Counted from the stretch's first letter, positions 21,219 through 32,538 are shown. The stretch is DNA of 64,000 nucleotides from Chromatiales bacterium (ex Bugula neritina AB1) (GCA_001730015.1 MDLA01000175.1:62001-126000), one strand, 5' to 3'. Made by a program: numbers and translations. The notes: generated from the sequence alone by a model not told the origin.

Positions 21219-23306
21219 ATGGCGCGCACAACTCCAATAGAGCGATATCGCAATGTCGGTATCATGGCCCACATCGATGCGGGAAAAACAACAACAACAG
21301 AACGGATTCTGTTTTATACCGGTGTTTCCCATAAAATAGGTGAAGTCCATGATGGTGCTGCCACAATGGACTGGATGGAGCAGGAGCAAGAACGCGGTAT
21401 AACTATTACGTCTGCTGCCACTACGTGTTTCTGGGCTGGCATGGATGGTGGTTTTGACAAGCACCGGATCAATATCATTGATACCCCGGGCCACGTTGAT
21501 TTTACCATTGAGGTTGAACGGTCACTAAGAGTACTTGACAGCGCAGTGGCAGTTTTCTGCGCAGTTGGTGGTGTTGAGCCACAATCGGAAACTGTCTGGC
21601 GGCAAGCAAATAAATATAACGTGCCGCGGATGGCATTCATCAACAAGATGGATCGCGCTGGTGCTGATTTTTTTCGGGTGGTTGACCAGGTTAAAACCAG
21701 GCTTGGCGGAGAGCCCGTAGTTTTACAGTTACCTATCGGTTCTGAAGATCTGTTTGAAGGTGTGGTTGACCTTATAAAGATGAAGGCCATCCATTGGGAC
21801 GACGCCAGCAAAGGTATTAAGTTCGAGGAGCGTAGTGTTGATCCATCGATGCTCGATCAGTGTCAGGAATGGCGTGAAAAACTGGTTGAAACTGCAGCGG
21901 AAGCAACGGAAGAACTGACTGAGATTTATCTCGAAGAGGGCGATCTCAGTCAGCAGCAGATTATCGCCGGGTTAAGAGCAAGAGTGGTATCTGGAGAGAT
22001 TGTTCCGGTTACCTGCGGTTCAGCATTCAAGAATAAAGGCGTGCAGGCGGTGCTCGATAAAATTGTCGAGCTAATGCCTTCGCCAGTAGATATACCACCG
22101 ATGACCGGTGAGCTGGAAAACGGTAATGTCGGAGAACGGCGTGCGTCGGATGACGAACCGTTCTCTGCACTTGCCTTCAAGATTGCGACCGACTCTTACG
22201 TGGGTACGTTGACGTTTTTACGTGTGTACTCAGGAGTCGTAAAAACAGGTGATGCTGTTTTTAATCCGATTAAAGGCAAAAAAGAACGAATTGGCCGTCT
22301 GTTGCAAATGCACTCGAATGACCGGGAAGATATAAAAGAAGTCCGTGCCGGTGATATCGCTGCAGCTGTAGGCCTCAAGGATGTCACCACGGGTGAAACA
22401 CTGACGGACGGTAAAGCGGTTATTACGCTTGAGCGCATGGAGTTTCCGGAGCCGGTTATATCGGTTGCAGTTGAACCGAAGACCATTGCAGACCAGGAAA
22501 AAATGGGCGTTGCATTAGGTAAGCTGGCTCAGGAAGATCCATCGTTTCGTGTGCGCACGGACGAAGAATCGGGACAGACAATTATATCCGGGATGGGCGA
22601 ATTGCATCTCGATATCATCGTTGATCGGATGAAGCGTGAATTTGGCGTGGGGGCGGCCGTTGGCAAGCCGCAGGTGTCATATCGCGAAACGATTCGCAAA
22701 TCGGTAGAGGCGGAGGGTAAATTTATCCGTCAGACAGGTGGTAAAGGGCAGTACGGGCACGTTTGGCTTAAACTTGAGCCGCGTGAGCAGGCTGCCGGAT
22801 ATGAGTTTATAGATAAGGTAGTCGGCGGATCAGTGCCACGCGAATATATATCGGCGGTGGATAAAGGTATCCAGGAGCAGATGGAGAGCGGGGTTGTAGC
22901 AGGTTACCCGATGGTAGATGTAGCCGTCACCCTCTACGATGGTTCCTATCACGATGTAGATTCAAACGAAATGGCGTTTAAAATTGCCGGCTCGATGGGT
23001 TTTCGTAATGGTGCAATGGACGCGGATCCGGTACTGCTGGAACCGATAATGAAAGTAGAAGTAGTTACACCCGAAGACTACATGGGTGATGTAATGGGCG
23101 ATTTGAATCGCCGGCGTGGCATTGTACAGGGAATGGACGATACTCCAGCTGGTAAAGCAGTCAGTGCCGAAGTGCCCCTGGCTGAAATGTTTGGCTATTC
23201 GACCTCGTTGCGGTCGGCCACACAGGGAAGAGCAACTTATTCAATGGAGTTCTCCAATTATTCGGAGGCACCGAACAGCGTTACAGAAGCTTTGACTGGC
23301 TCCTGA
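21219..23306 (+). CDS. fusA: Elongation factor G
   Basis: A 695-residue EF-G that drives translocation. G motifs [10 protein letters not shown] (G1), DTPGHVDF (G3) and NKMD (G4) are intact. Domain [12 protein letters not shown] and the C-terminal [21 protein letters not shown]-type segment are typical. It starts 29 bases after rpsG and is followed 48 bases later by the second tuf gene. Confidence 0.98.
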   Translation: MARTTPIERYRNVGIMAHIDAGKTTTTERILFYTGVSHKIGEVHDGAATMDWMEQEQERGITITSAATTCFWAGMDGGFDKHRINIIDTPGHVDFTIEVERSLRVLDSAVAVFCAVGGVEPQSETVWRQANKYNVPRMAFINKMDRAGADFFRVVDQVKTRLGGEPVVLQLPIGSEDLFEGVVDLIKMKAIHWDDASKGIKFEERSVDPSMLDQCQEWREKLVETAAEATEELTEIYLEEGDLSQQQIIAGLRARVVSGEIVPVTCGSAFKNKGVQAVLDKIVELMPSPVDIPPMTGELENGNVGERRASDDEPFSALAFKIATDSYVGTLTFLRVYSGVVKTGDAVFNPIKGKKERIGRLLQMHSNDREDIKEVRAGDIAAAVGLKDVTTGETLTDGKAVITLERMEFPEPVISVAVEPKTIADQEKMGVALGKLAQEDPSFRVRTDEESGQTIISGMGELHLDIIVDRMKREFGVGAAVGKPQVSYRETIRKSVEAEGKFIRQTGGKGQYGHVWLKLEPREQAAGYEFIDKVVGGSVPREYISAVDKGIQEQMESGVVAGYPMVDVAVTLYDGSYHDVDSNEMAFKIAGSMGFRNGAMDADPVLLEPIMKVEVVTPEDYMGDVMGDLNRRRGIVQGMDDTPAGKAVSAEVPLAEMFGYSTSLRSATQGRATYSMEFSNYSEAPNSVTEALTGS

Positions 23307-23354
23307 ATAAATTACATTTACTTGAACTAATTAGATCAAAGAGGCTTTTTAATT

Positions 23355-24545
23355 GTGTCGAAGGAAAAATTTGAACGAACGAAACCGCACGTAAATGTCG
23401 GAACGATAGGTCACGTAGACCACGGGAAGACGACGTTGACGGCGGCGCTGACAAAAGTGCAGGCGGAAGCGATGGGCGGAGATTTCAAAGCCTACGACCA
23501 GATAGACAATGCGCCGGAAGAAAGAGCGCGTGGAATCACGATAGCGACAGCGCACGTAGAGTATGAGTCAAACAACCGGCATTATGCGCATGTGGATTGT
23601 CCGGGACACGCAGACTATGTAAAGAACATGATTACAGGAGCAGCGCAGATGGATGGCGCGATTCTGGTGTGTTCAGCAGCGGATGGCCCGATGCCGCAAA
23701 CGCGGGAGCATATATTGCTGGCTAGGCAGGTAGGGGTGCCATACATCGTGGTGTATCTGAACAAGGCAGATCAGGTAGACGATGAAGAATTGCTGGAACT
23801 GGTAGAAATGGAAGTTCGAGAGTTACTGGATAAATACGAGTTCCCGGGTGATGACACACCGATAGTAACGGGAAGCGCACTGAAAGCGCTGGAAGGCGAT
23901 ACAAGCGATATCGGAGTGCCATCCATAGGCAAGCTGATTGAAGCGATGGACACCTACATACCGCAGCCGGAACGACCGGTAGACGGAAACTTCCTGTTGC
24001 CAATCGAAGATGTGTTTTCGATTTCAGGTCGAGGCACCGTGGTAACGGGCCGTATAGAACGCGGAATCATCAAGGTAGGTGAGGAAGTTGAGATAGTTGG
24101 AATTCGCGATACCACGAAAACCACGGTAACGGGCGTAGAGATGTTCCGCAAGCTGCTGGATCAGGGCGAAGCAGGAGACAACTGCGGAATATTGTTGCGT
24201 GGAACGAAGCGGGATGATGTGGAAAGAGGGCAGGTGTTGTGTAAGCCGGGAAGCATCAACCCACACACGAAATTTGAGTGTGAAGTGTACATATTGTCGA
24301 AAGACGAAGGTGGTCGGCACACGCCGTTTTTCAAAGGCTATCGCCCGCAGTTTTACTTCCGCACAACAGATGTGACAGGAGCCTGTGAGTTGCCGGAAGG
24401 AGTAGAGATGGTAATGCCGGGAGACAACATCAAGATGGACGTAGAGTTAATAGCGCCAATCGCGATGGAAGAAGGGTTGAGATTTGCAATCCGGGAAGGT
24501 GGCCGAACAGTCGGTGCCGGCGTCGTCGCAAAAATTAACGCGTAA
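23355..24545 (+). CDS. tuf: Elongation factor Tu, copy 2
   Basis: A second 396-residue EF-Tu with the same protein sequence as the copy at 6806. It starts with GTG rather than ATG, and I count only about five other base differences. DNA identity begins at the start codon and ends at the stop. It shares the purine-ending codon bias (many ATA, GTA, ACG, GGA) of the first copy. It is the last gene of the str operon and joined to rpsJ by a 9-base gap, so it is effectively contiguous with the S10 operon. Confidence 0.98.
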   Translation: MSKEKFERTKPHVNVGTIGHVDHGKTTLTAALTKVQAEAMGGDFKAYDQIDNAPEERARGITIATAHVEYESNNRHYAHVDCPGHADYVKNMITGAAQMDGAILVCSAADGPMPQTREHILLARQVGVPYIVVYLNKADQVDDEELLELVEMEVRELLDKYEFPGDDTPIVTGSALKALEGDTSDIGVPSIGKLIEAMDTYIPQPERPVDGNFLLPIEDVFSISGRGTVVTGRIERGIIKVGEEVEIVGIRDTTKTTVTGVEMFRKLLDQGEAGDNCGILLRGTKRDDVERGQVLCKPGSINPHTKFECEVYILSKDEGGRHTPFFKGYRPQFYFRTTDVTGACELPEGVEMVMPGDNIKMDVELIAPIAMEEGLRFAIREGGRTVGAGVVAKINA

Positions 24546-24554
24546 GGAATAGAT

Positions 24555-24875
24555 ATGGCTGTTTCACCAACACAGACGATCCGCATCCGGTTGAAGGCAT
24601 TTGATCACCGTTTGATCGATAAATCTGCTCGGGAGATACTCGAAACTGCAAAGCGAACCGGCGCCCGGGTATTGGGACCGATTCCATTGCCTACAAAAAA
24701 AGAACGTTTCACTATTCTGGTGTCGCCGCATGTCAATAAAGATGCACGGGATCAGTATGAAATTAGAACGCACAAGCGACTCATGGACATAGTCGATCCG
24801 ACTGACAAGACCGTTGATGCTCTGATGAAGCTCGATCTTGCTGCCGGTGTGGATGTGCAAATAAAGTTAAGCTGA
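24555..24875 (+). CDS. rpsJ: 30S ribosomal protein S10
   Basis: A 106-residue S10 (E. coli 103), which also acts as NusE in antitermination. It contains [20 protein letters not shown] and the [13 protein letters not shown] loop. It follows tuf by 9 bases, so the long L4-regulated leader that precedes rpsJ in E. coli is absent here; a 164-base structured gap instead follows it. Confidence 0.97.
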   Translation: MAVSPTQTIRIRLKAFDHRLIDKSAREILETAKRTGARVLGPIPLPTKKERFTILVSPHVNKDARDQYEIRTHKRLMDIVDPTDKTVDALMKLDLAAGVDVQIKLS

Positions 24876-24927
24876 GGGATATTCTGGCGGGCATGTAAAA
24901 AAATCATGTCCATCTGGCAGTCTTAGC

Positions 24928-24957
24928 GTGACAGGAGTGAAATCCTCCTGCTATACT
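24928..24957 (+). promoter_or_regulatory. Promoter-like site with palindromic spacer upstream of rplC
   Basis: GTGACA (24928-24933), an 18-base spacer and TATACT (24952-24957) resemble a sigma70 promoter. An inverted repeat CAGGAG/CTCCTG (24932-24950) with a 7-base loop fills the spacer, so it could be an operator or an mRNA hairpin. It lies in the unusually long 164-base rpsJ-rplC gap, which is otherwise geneless; an upstream hairpin-like pair GGCATG/CATGTC flanks a run of A. Confidence 0.5.
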
Positions 24958-25039
24958 GGGCGGCTAGCTCTTGAAGAATTCCCTTCCAAGTGGTTGCGCA
25001 GCATCTGGCGCGTAACATTCTATATTTTGGAGAATACAA

Positions 25040-25678
25040 ATGCCGATGGGTATTGTCGGCCGTAAGGCCGGGATGACTCGCGTTTTTAATGACGCCGGTG
25101 AATCTGTATCCGTTACCGTGGTGCAGGTTGCACCAAACCGGGTAACGGCTGTTAAAACAGTTGAGAAAGACGGCTATTCCGCTATGCAGGTTACTGCAGG
25201 CGAGCGTCGTGCATCCCTGTTAACCAAAGCCGAGATCGGTCATTTCAAAGGTGCCGGGGTTGAAGCCGGGCGTGGTTTGTGGGAGTTCCGAACCGAAGAT
25301 GTCGAACAGGAACTGGCTGTTGGCCAGGAGAATTCGGTCACTTTATTTGAGGCTGGTCAGAAAGTTGATGTCAGTGGTGTCACTATCGGTAAAGGTTTTG
25401 CCGGTGGCGTTAAGCGACACAACTTTAAAATGCAGGACGCGACGCACGGTAACTCTGTTTCGCATAGAGCACCTGGTTCTATCGGTCAGAACCAGACGCC
25501 TGGTCGAGTTTTCAAAGGCAAAAAAATGGCTGGCCATATGGGAGCTGTTCGACGCACCATCCAGAATCTGGAAGTGGTCAGAGTCGATGAAGAACGACAG
25601 TTATTATTAATCAGTGGTAGCGTTCCTGGCGCTGCCGGTGGTGACGTTTTCATAAAGCCTTCTGTGAAGGCCGGGTAA
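25040..25678 (+). CDS. rplC: 50S ribosomal protein L3
   Basis: A 212-residue L3, an early 23S rRNA assembly protein reaching the peptidyl-transferase centre. [13 protein letters not shown] at the N-terminus and the loop with [20 protein letters not shown] are typical. It is preceded by TTGGAGAATACAA. It opens the main block of S10-operon genes. Confidence 0.97.
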   Translation: MPMGIVGRKAGMTRVFNDAGESVSVTVVQVAPNRVTAVKTVEKDGYSAMQVTAGERRASLLTKAEIGHFKGAGVEAGRGLWEFRTEDVEQELAVGQENSVTLFEAGQKVDVSGVTIGKGFAGGVKRHNFKMQDATHGNSVSHRAPGSIGQNQTPGRVFKGKKMAGHMGAVRRTIQNLEVVRVDEERQLLLISGSVPGAAGGDVFIKPSVKAG

Positions 25679-25689
25679 CAGGTCCAGTT

Positions 25690-26292
25690 ATGGAATTGCA
25701 GACTAAAAGTGGTGCAGCTGTCGGAGTTTCCGATGCGGTGTTTGCTGCGCCCTATAATGAAACGCTTGTACATCAGGTGGTCACAGCTTTTTTAGCTGGC
25801 GCCCGATCTGGTAACAGCGCTCAGAAAAATCGAGCGGCCGTGCGTGGTGGTGGTGCTAAGCCGTGGCGCCAAAAAGGCACTGGAAGAGCGCGTGCCGGTA
25901 CAATACGCAGTCCGATCTGGCGTGCTGGCGGAGTGACTTTTGCCTCATCCCGACGTGACTACAGCAAGAAAGTAAATAAAAAAATGTATCGCGGAGCGAT
26001 GCGCTCTGTATTTTCGGAGCTGGCAAGAAGTGGCCGCTTGTCTGTTGTTGATACTGTTCCGGTAAATGCCCCCAAGGCAAAAGAGCTACGTACTGTTCTT
26101 CAGAACTGGGATGTATCAGACGTACTGATAATTGATGCAGGGATAAACGACAACCTCCATCTGGCTGGACGCAACTTCCCCACGGTTACAACAACCGACG
26201 TAGATGGCATAAACCCATGGTTGATGCTGCGTCATGAGAATGTTGTGATCACAGAAGCTGCTGTGCGGCAAATTGAGGAGCGATTGTCGTGA
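25690..26292 (+). CDS. rplD: 50S ribosomal protein L4
   Basis: A 200-residue L4 lining the exit tunnel. The tunnel loop contains KPWRQKGTGRARAG and SPIWRAGGVTFA. In E. coli L4 represses the S10 operon through the leader RNA; the target here is unclear because rpsJ has no leader. It overlaps rplW by 4 bases (GTGA). Confidence 0.97.
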   Translation: MELQTKSGAAVGVSDAVFAAPYNETLVHQVVTAFLAGARSGNSAQKNRAAVRGGGAKPWRQKGTGRARAGTIRSPIWRAGGVTFASSRRDYSKKVNKKMYRGAMRSVFSELARSGRLSVVDTVPVNAPKAKELRTVLQNWDVSDVLIIDAGINDNLHLAGRNFPTVTTTDVDGINPWLMLRHENVVITEAAVRQIEERLS

Positions 26293-26588
26293 ACGAAGAG
26301 CGTATTTATTCGGTGATTCTTGCGCCGCACGTATCTGAAAAATCTGCAATGCAGGCTGAGCTGAGTGGTCAGCACACGTTTAAGGTTGTGCCTGATGCTA
26401 CCAAGCTTGAAGTTAAGAAAGCAGTAGAAAAGCTATTTAAAGTGACTGTTGTATCTGTGCGTATGTCGAATACCAAAGGCAAGGTAAAACGTCAGGGTGC
26501 CCGCCTGGGTCGCCGATCGGACATGCGAAAAGCGATAGTGCGATTGGCGGAAGGCCAGGATATAGACTATATGGGCCTGGAAGGGTAA
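26289..26588 (+). CDS. rplW: 50S ribosomal protein L23
   Basis: A 99-residue L23 at the tunnel exit, where trigger factor and SRP dock. It starts with GTG overlapping the rplD stop. Typical RIYSVILAPHVSEKS and FKVTVVSVRMSNTKGK are present. Confidence 0.96.
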   Translation: MNEERIYSVILAPHVSEKSAMQAELSGQHTFKVVPDATKLEVKKAVEKLFKVTVVSVRMSNTKGKVKRQGARLGRRSDMRKAIVRLAEGQDIDYMGLEG

Positions 26589-26594
26589 AAGATC

Positions 26595-27422
26595 ATGGCA
26601 CTACATAAAACCAAACCAACCTCACCTGGACGCCGGTTCCAGGTACGAGTTGTAGATAACTCGTTGCATAAGGGCGGACCCTATGAGCCGCTCCTCGCGA
26701 AGAAGAGTAAGTCAGGTGGTCGTAACTCGTCCGGACAAATCACAGTCCGGCACATCGGTGGTGGTCACAAGCAACGTTATCGTATTATTGATTTTAAACG
26801 CCGCAAAGATGGCATACCTGCGACGGTTGAACGTATCGAGTACGACCCGAACCGTACCGCAAATATTGCCTTGTTAAAGTATGCCGACGGTGAGCGGACC
26901 TATATTGTTGCTGCTAATAAAGTGAAGGTTGGCGATGTATTGCTTTCCGGTCGTGAAGCGCCAATTAAAGCGGGGAACTCTCTGCCACTGGCAAATATCC
27001 CGGTTGGTAGTACAGTACACCTGATTGAGCTTAAGCCCGGTAAAGGCGCGCAGATGGCTCGCAGTGCAGGAGCCTCCGTTCAGTATGTTGCCCGGGAAGG
27101 TGCTTACGCAACGCTGCGTTTGCGATCGGGTGAAATGCGTAAAGTACTCCTGGACTGCCGCGCCACCATCGGTGAGGTTAGTAATGGTGAGCATTCATTG
27201 CGTAAATTGGGTAAAGCTGGTGCAAAACGCTGGCGTGGCGTAAGACCCACAGTACGTGGTGTTGCAATGAATCCGGTTGATCACCCGCATGGTGGTGGTG
27301 AAGGGCGAACCTCTGGTGGTCGCCATCCTGTCAGCCCTTGGGGTGTACCTACCAAGGGATACAAAACCCGTTCAAATAAACGCACGAACAATCTAATTGT
27401 TCGCCGTCGTAAGAACAAGTAA
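26595..27422 (+). CDS. rplB: 50S ribosomal protein L2
   Basis: A 275-residue L2 (E. coli 273), essential for subunit association and peptidyl-transferase structure. The conserved [18 protein letters not shown] loop with its histidine is intact. It lies 6 bases after rplW. Confidence 0.97.
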   Translation: MALHKTKPTSPGRRFQVRVVDNSLHKGGPYEPLLAKKSKSGGRNSSGQITVRHIGGGHKQRYRIIDFKRRKDGIPATVERIEYDPNRTANIALLKYADGERTYIVAANKVKVGDVLLSGREAPIKAGNSLPLANIPVGSTVHLIELKPGKGAQMARSAGASVQYVAREGAYATLRLRSGEMRKVLLDCRATIGEVSNGEHSLRKLGKAGAKRWRGVRPTVRGVAMNPVDHPHGGGEGRTSGGRHPVSPWGVPTKGYKTRSNKRTNNLIVRRRKNK

Positions 27423-27435
27423 AGAGATAAGATAA

Positions 27436-27708
27436 GTGGCACGTTCTCTAAAGAAAGGTCCGTTCATTGATCATCATCTGGTAAAGAAGGTTGATGAAGC
27501 AGTGGCCAGTAACAGTAAAAAGCCAATTAAAACCTGGTCGCGCCGGTCTATGATCAGCCCGGAAATGGTTGGCTTGACTATAGCCGTCCACAATGGACGG
27601 CAGCATGTGCCGGTTCTTGTTAGTGAAAACATGGTTGGCCATAAACTCGGGGAGTTCGCATTGACGCGTACTTACCGTGGGCATGTGGCAGACAAGAAGG
27701 CCAGGTAG
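27436..27708 (+). CDS. rpsS: 30S ribosomal protein S19
   Basis: A 90-residue S19 in the small-subunit head, beginning with GTG ([15 protein letters not shown]). [21 protein letters not shown] and the C-terminal [10 protein letters not shown] are family hallmarks. It ends 2 bases before rplV. Confidence 0.96.
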   Translation: MARSLKKGPFIDHHLVKKVDEAVASNSKKPIKTWSRRSMISPEMVGLTIAVHNGRQHVPVLVSENMVGHKLGEFALTRTYRGHVADKKAR

Positions 27709-27710
27709 AG

Positions 27711-28040
27711 ATGAAAACCAAGGCAAAACTGATGCATGCGCGTATTTCGGCGCAAAAGGTGCGGCTGGTCGCTGACCAGGTCCGTGGAATGGATGTCGAA
27801 AAAGCACTTGAATTACTGACATTCAGTAATAAAAAAGCTGCTGATCTTGTGAAGGGTGTACTTGATTCAGCTATAGCAAACGCCGAGCACAATGATGGCG
27901 CTGATATCGACGAATTGAAGGTCTCAGAAATCATGGTGGACGATGGACCAACCATGAAACGTATCCGCCCTCGGGCGAAAGGTCGGGCAAATCGTATTTT
28001 GAAAAGATCGAGTCACATAACTGTTGTGGTAGGGAACTAG
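27711..28040 (+). CDS. rplV: 50S ribosomal protein L22
   Basis: A 109-residue L22 whose beta-hairpin lines the exit tunnel. [17 protein letters not shown] and the hairpin [18 protein letters not shown] are typical and carry no insertion. It is followed by rpsC after one base. Confidence 0.96.
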   Translation: MKTKAKLMHARISAQKVRLVADQVRGMDVEKALELLTFSNKKAADLVKGVLDSAIANAEHNDGADIDELKVSEIMVDDGPTMKRIRPRAKGRANRILKRSSHITVVVGN

Positions 28041-28041
28041 T

Positions 28042-28728
28042 ATGGGTCAAAAAGTTCATCCAACCGGGATCCGTCTTGGCATATCCGCCGACTGGACATC
28101 TACTTGGTACGCCAACAGTAGAGATTACGCAAACTATCTGAACGAAGATCTTGCCGTTCGTGAATTGTTGAAGAAAAAACTAGCCCATGCGTCGGTGAGC
28201 CGTATACAGATTGATCGTCCGGCACGCGCGGTAGTCATAACAATTCACACTGCAAGGCCGGGTATTGTTATTGGTAAAAAGGGCGAAGATGTCGAAAAGC
28301 TTCGACGCTTAATTGCGCCGATGCTCGGGATGAATATAAATAATGTAAAAGTGAATGTCTCTGAGATACGCAAGCCGGAGCTTGATGCACAGTTGGTAGC
28401 TGAGGGTGTTGCCCAGCAGCTTGAACGTCGTGTGATGTTTCGTCGCGCAATGAAGCGTGTATTGACTAACACAATGAGGTTAGGAGCACGCGGCGTTAAG
28501 ATCGCTGTTTCAGGACGGTTGAACGGTGCCGAGATTGCTCGCCGGGAGTGGTATCACGATGGCCAGGTTCCTCTGCATACCTTGCGCGCGGATATAGACT
28601 ATGGAGTAGCTGAAGCGCATACCACCTATGGTGTTCTTGGTATCAAAGTGTGGATCTGCAAAGGTGAGATTTTCGATTTTGATGAGGTTCGCGGTGGCGA
28701 AGCTCCCAAGCGGGCGGCTTCTGCCTAA
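28042..28728 (+). CDS. rpsC: 30S ribosomal protein S3
   Basis: A 228-residue S3, part of the mRNA entry channel. The KH domain [15 protein letters not shown] and the C-terminal domain [12 protein letters not shown] are present. It starts [13 protein letters not shown] one base after rplV. Confidence 0.97.
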   Translation: MGQKVHPTGIRLGISADWTSTWYANSRDYANYLNEDLAVRELLKKKLAHASVSRIQIDRPARAVVITIHTARPGIVIGKKGEDVEKLRRLIAPMLGMNINNVKVNVSEIRKPELDAQLVAEGVAQQLERRVMFRRAMKRVLTNTMRLGARGVKIAVSGRLNGAEIARREWYHDGQVPLHTLRADIDYGVAEAHTTYGVLGIKVWICKGEIFDFDEVRGGEAPKRAASA

Positions 28729-28740
28729 CAGGTTTCTACA

Positions 28741-29154
28741 ATGTTACAACCAAAGCGTACAAAATTTAGAAAACAGCATAAAGGTCGTAATCGTGGCCTT
28801 GCTCAGTCTGGCAATAAAGTCAGCTTCGGCGAGTACGGACTAAAAGCCATGGCGCGTGGCCGTATCACAGCGCGGCAAATAGAGTCTGCACGACGCGCAA
28901 TGACCAGACACATCAAACGTGGTGGGAAGATCTGGATTCGTATTTTTCCGGATACCCCTGTCACCAAAAAACCTATCGAAGTTCGCATGGGTAAAGGTAA
29001 AGGTAACGTGGAGTACTGGGTTGCGAAAATTCAACCCGGTCGTGTTTTGTATGAAATGGAAGGCGTTGAAGAGCGAACTGCTCGAGAGGCTTTTGCCAGA
29101 GCAGCGGCCAAATTACCCATTCAAACAGCGTTTGTTGTAAGGACGGTAGCGTGA
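28741..29154 (+). CDS. rplP: 50S ribosomal protein L16
   Basis: A 137-residue L16, which helps position tRNA in the A and P sites. It begins [17 protein letters not shown]. Arg81, hydroxylated by YcfD in E. coli, lies in the region of the [14 protein letters not shown] segment. It overlaps rpmC by one base. Confidence 0.97.
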   Translation: MLQPKRTKFRKQHKGRNRGLAQSGNKVSFGEYGLKAMARGRITARQIESARRAMTRHIKRGGKIWIRIFPDTPVTKKPIEVRMGKGKGNVEYWVAKIQPGRVLYEMEGVEERTAREAFARAAAKLPIQTAFVVRTVA

Positions 29155-29357
29155 TGAAAGCGAGCGATCTTCGAGAAAAAGCCGTTGCTGAACTGGAACA
29201 GGAACTTGTGGCGCTTCGAAAAGAACAATTTAATCTCCGTATGCAAATGGGCTCCGGCCAGGGTGTCAGACCTCATTTGTTTAACGAAGCCCGTAAGAAT
29301 ATTGCGCGCGTAAAAACGGTAATTGCCGAGAAGCAGCAAGCGAGTAAAGCGTCATGA
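29154..29357 (+). CDS. rpmC: 50S ribosomal protein L29
   Basis: A 67-residue L29, a two-helix protein near the tunnel exit. The frame also has GTG at 29151, but the ATG at 29154 gives MKASDLREK, the standard start, and overlaps the rplP stop as ATGATG. Its own stop overlaps the rpsQ start (ATGA). Confidence 0.94.
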   Translation: MKASDLREKAVAELEQELVALRKEQFNLRMQMGSGQGVRPHLFNEARKNIARVKTVIAEKQQASKAS

Positions 29358-29617
29358 GTGAAGATAAAGGTACTTTGCAGCGTAGCCTTGTTGGCAAGGT
29401 TGTTAGCAACAAGATGGAAAAGTCAGGCACTGTACTGGTAGAGCGTCGCGTAAAGCATGCCATGTACGGGAAATACATGACTCGCTCTACCAAATATCAT
29501 TTTCACGATGATTCCAATGAAACAAATATCGGTGATGTAGTGCGAATTAAATCGTGTCGTCCTATTTCAAAAACAAAGTCCTGGACTCTGGACAAGGTCA
29601 TTACCAAAGCCGTATAG
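29354..29617 (+). CDS. rpsQ: 30S ribosomal protein S17
   Basis: An 87-residue S17 of the 5' domain, with the oligonucleotide-binding fold segments [24 protein letters not shown] and [18 protein letters not shown] (each a family hallmark, partially quoted). It overlaps rpmC by 4 bases and ends the S10 operon. Confidence 0.95.
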   Translation: MSEDKGTLQRSLVGKVVSNKMEKSGTVLVERRVKHAMYGKYMTRSTKYHFHDDSNETNIGDVVRIKSCRPISKTKSWTLDKVITKAV

Positions 29618-29644
29618 GTTTGGTAGTCAGCAAGGTATAGAACA

Positions 29645-30013
29645 ATGATTCAGATGCAAACCGTTTTGAGTGCCGCGGACAACAGTGGGGCTAAGAGCGT
29701 TCAGTGTATTAAGGTGCTGGGTGGCTCTAGACGGCGGTATGCTCGTGTTGGCGATGTCATAAAAGTAAGCATAAAAGACGCTATACCACGGGGAAAAGTC
29801 AAAAAGGGTGAAGTGTACAATGCTGTAGTCGTCCGTACGGCGAAGGCAGTTCGGCGACCCGATGGTTCTGCCATCCGGTTTGACGGCAACGCTGCAGTAA
29901 TACTCAACGCTAAACTGGAGCCGATCGGTACCCGTATCTTTGGACCGGTAACGCGAGAACTTCGATCCGAGAAGTTTATGAAGATAATTTCACTCGCTCC
30001 TGAAGTGCTCTAA
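29645..30013 (+). CDS. rplN: 50S ribosomal protein L14
   Basis: A 122-residue L14, exactly the usual length, at the subunit interface. [19 protein letters not shown] and the C-terminal FGPVTRELR are typical. It opens the spc operon, 27 bases after rpsQ, with no strong terminator in between. Confidence 0.97.
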   Translation: MIQMQTVLSAADNSGAKSVQCIKVLGGSRRRYARVGDVIKVSIKDAIPRGKVKKGEVYNAVVVRTAKAVRRPDGSAIRFDGNAAVILNAKLEPIGTRIFGPVTRELRSEKFMKIISLAPEVL

Positions 30014-30035
30014 GCGATATACGCGGAAAAAGATC

Positions 30036-30344
30036 ATGCGCAAGTTATTAAAAGGTGATGACGTCATTGTTATCACAGGTAAGGATAAAGGACGACGTGG
30101 CACCGTTCGACAAATCCTTGGTGATAAAGCTATTGTCGACAACGTCAACATGGTTAAGAAGCACCGAAAAGGTAATCCTAACGCTGGTGTAACAGGTGGA
30201 ATCATTGACAAAGAAATGCCAATCGATTCATCCAATTTAATGGTGTTCAATCCAACCACCGGAAAAGGTGATCGGGTTGGGGTCAAAGTGCTAGATGATG
30301 GAAAAAAAGTACGCATCTTCAAATCCAATGGTGAGACCGTCTAG
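30036..30344 (+). CDS. rplX: 50S ribosomal protein L24
   Basis: A 102-residue L24 with a KOW motif ([17 protein letters not shown], residues 8-22) and [15 protein letters not shown]. It is an assembly initiator of the large subunit. Confidence 0.96.
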   Translation: MRKLLKGDDVIVITGKDKGRRGTVRQILGDKAIVDNVNMVKKHRKGNPNAGVTGGIIDKEMPIDSSNLMVFNPTTGKGDRVGVKVLDDGKKVRIFKSNGETV

Positions 30345-30360
30345 CTGACGGATATATGCA

Positions 30361-30900
30361 ATGACCAGGTTCGAACAGACATACAAAGACACAATCGCCC
30401 CTGCTCTTAAAGAGCAGTTCGGTTATAAAAGCGCGATGGAAGTTCCGCGACTGCAGAAAATCACCCTGAATATGGGGTTGGGCGAAGCTGTCGGTGATAA
30501 GAAAGTGGTAGAAAAAGCCACAGCAGATCTTGCAAATATCAGTGGTCAGCGGCCGGTGGTGCGGTTGGCCAGAAAGTCTATAGCGGGCTTTAAAATTCGA
30601 GATGGCTGGCCTATTGGTGCCAAGGTGACATTAAGACGCCAGCACATGTACGAATTTCTGGATCGTCTGATCACAATAGCGATACCACGTATTCGCGATT
30701 TTCGCGGATTGAACACACGTTCGTTTGATGGGCGCGGTAACTACTCAATGGGTGTGAAAGAGCAGATTATCTTTCCGGAAATCGATTACGACAAAATAGA
30801 CGCCATTCGTGGATTGGATATCACATTCACGACTTCTGCGAAAACAGATGACGAGGCTCGCGCTCTTTTAAAGAGCTTTAACTTTCCATTCAGGCAATAG
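30361..30900 (+). CDS. rplE: 50S ribosomal protein L5
   Basis: A 179-residue L5 that binds 5S rRNA in the central protuberance. [18 protein letters not shown] and [21 protein letters not shown] are characteristic. It ends one base before rpsN. Confidence 0.97.
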   Translation: MTRFEQTYKDTIAPALKEQFGYKSAMEVPRLQKITLNMGLGEAVGDKKVVEKATADLANISGQRPVVRLARKSIAGFKIRDGWPIGAKVTLRRQHMYEFLDRLITIAIPRIRDFRGLNTRSFDGRGNYSMGVKEQIIFPEIDYDKIDAIRGLDITFTTSAKTDDEARALLKSFNFPFRQ

Positions 30901-30901
30901 T

Positions 30902-31207
30902 ATGGCGAAGAAATCCATGATTGCGCGTGAACTTAAACGCACAATACTGTCTAGCAGACACGAAGAAAAGCGCGTAAAGCTGCGTGAAATTTTGAAATCT
31001 GAATCAGCTGATTACGATGAAAAAATGGAAGCATCACGGCGTTTGCAACAGCTGCCACGTGATTCAAGCAAAACACGTGGTAGAAATCGTTGTCGGGTAA
31101 CCGGGCGACCGCATGGTTACTACCGTAAATTCGGACTGGCTCGGAATAAAATCCGAGAGGCAGCGATGCGGGGCGACATCCCCGGTTTGTCCAAGGCAAG
31201 CTGGTAG
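30902..31207 (+). CDS. rpsN: 30S ribosomal protein S14 (zinc-free long form)
   Basis: A 101-residue S14 of the long form found in gammaproteobacteria. It lacks the paired CXXC zinc motifs of the 61-residue form and has the [21 protein letters not shown] core. Its start follows the rplE stop after one base. Confidence 0.96.
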   Translation: MAKKSMIARELKRTILSSRHEEKRVKLREILKSESADYDEKMEASRRLQQLPRDSSKTRGRNRCRVTGRPHGYYRKFGLARNKIREAAMRGDIPGLSKASW

Positions 31208-31217
31208 GAGAATAATT

Positions 31218-31613
31218 ATGAGTATGTCTGATCCAATCGCGGATATGTTAACGCGTATCAGAAATGCACAGCAGGCAAGAAAAGTTGCTGTGTCAATGCC
31301 CGCATCAAAAGTGAAGAAGTCAATCGCTGAGGTGCTTAAAGAAGAAGGCTATATCGCCTCTTATGATGTAGACCAGAATGAGGGCAAACCGCAATTGTCT
31401 GTCACTCTGAAGTACTTCAATAATGCACCTGTAATTAGCAAGATAAAGCGTGTCAGCAGACCAGGTCTGCGGGTTTACAAAAGCAAAGACGAAGTCCCTA
31501 AGGTGTTAGGCGGGTTGGGAATTGCCATTATGTCCACATCTAAAGGCGTTATGGCTGACGCGAAGGCAAGACAGGCTGGAGAGGGCGGTGAAGTCCTCTG
31601 TTACGTGTCTTAG
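31218..31613 (+). CDS. rpsH: 30S ribosomal protein S8
   Basis: A 131-residue S8, the autogenous repressor of the spc operon in E. coli. The frame is open upstream through rpsN, but the start [18 protein letters not shown] at 31218 follows AGGAGAATAATT; ATG at 31224 is also possible. The C-terminal [21 protein letters not shown] is typical. Confidence 0.96.
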   Translation: MSMSDPIADMLTRIRNAQQARKVAVSMPASKVKKSIAEVLKEEGYIASYDVDQNEGKPQLSVTLKYFNNAPVISKIKRVSRPGLRVYKSKDEVPKVLGGLGIAIMSTSKGVMADAKARQAGEGGEVLCYVS

Positions 31614-31624
31614 AGGAATAGAGA

Positions 31625-32158
31625 ATGTCTAGAGTTGCTAATAGCCCGGTTGTGATCCCTGGCGGGGTCACGGTTGAAGTACAGGGGCAGAATGTTGCGG
31701 TTAAAGGCCCGAAGGGGAACAGTAACCTCGAAGTGCATGGTACGGTTGCCGTCGTTATGGAGGATAACCATCTCAAGGTATCCGCTAATACGGCTGAGAA
31801 AAAAACAGTCGCCATGGCTGGAACCATGCGTTCGCTGTTAAATAATCTGATTACCGGTGTACATGAAGGGTTCACAAAAAAGCTCGAGTTACGTGGCGTC
31901 GGGTATAGAGCACAGGCGCAGGGTAACAAACTAAACCTCACGCTCGGGTTTTCCCACCCTGTGGTACACGATATTCCAGAAGGTATTAAGGTAGAAACAC
32001 CCAGTCAGACAGAAGTGGTCGTGACGGGGATAGATAAGCAAGCGGTTGGGCAGGTTGCAGCCGATATCCGTTCATACCGTCCACCGGAACCGTACAAGGG
32101 AAAGGGTGTTCGGTACGTTGACGAATATGTACTGATGAAAGAAGCCAAGAAGAAATAG
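31625..32158 (+). CDS. rplF: 50S ribosomal protein L6
   Basis: A 177-residue L6 with its two repeated domains. The C-terminal [20 protein letters not shown] segment is conserved. It lies near the sarcin-ricin loop and the factor-binding site. Confidence 0.97.
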   Translation: MSRVANSPVVIPGGVTVEVQGQNVAVKGPKGNSNLEVHGTVAVVMEDNHLKVSANTAEKKTVAMAGTMRSLLNNLITGVHEGFTKKLELRGVGYRAQAQGNKLNLTLGFSHPVVHDIPEGIKVETPSQTEVVVTGIDKQAVGQVAADIRSYRPPEPYKGKGVRYVDEYVLMKEAKKK

Positions 32159-32167
32159 GTCGGCATA

Positions 32168-32524
32168 ATGAACATGGATAAAAAAAGCAGCAGATTGCGG
32201 CGCGCCAAGCGAACGCGAGCCAAGATTAAGCAACTTGGTGCTGCACGATTGTCAGTCCATCGAACATCCAAGCACATGTATGCCCAGGTGATCGACTCTG
32301 ACGGTAAAGTAGTTGCGAATGCAACAACACAGCAGAAAGATATTGCTTCTGGATTGAAGTATACGGGTAATGTCGAAGCAGCTGCAGCAATAGGTAAGGC
32401 GATTGGCGAACGGGCATCTGCTAAAGGTGTGACTGAAGTGGCCTTTGATCGTTCCGGTTTTCAATATCACGGCAGAGTTAAAGCTCTGGCAGACGCCGCG
32501 CGTGAAGCCGGCCTCAAGTTCTAG
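32168..32524 (+). CDS. rplR: 50S ribosomal protein L18
   Basis: A 118-residue L18 that binds 5S rRNA with L5. It starts [20 protein letters not shown]; the second Met, two codons on, would give the 116 residues more usual for the family. [13 protein letters not shown] and [21 protein letters not shown] are typical. Confidence 0.95.
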   Translation: MNMDKKSSRLRRAKRTRAKIKQLGAARLSVHRTSKHMYAQVIDSDGKVVANATTQQKDIASGLKYTGNVEAAAAIGKAIGERASAKGVTEVAFDRSGFQYHGRVKALADAAREAGLKF

Positions 32525-32538
32525 GCGGAAACAGTTAA

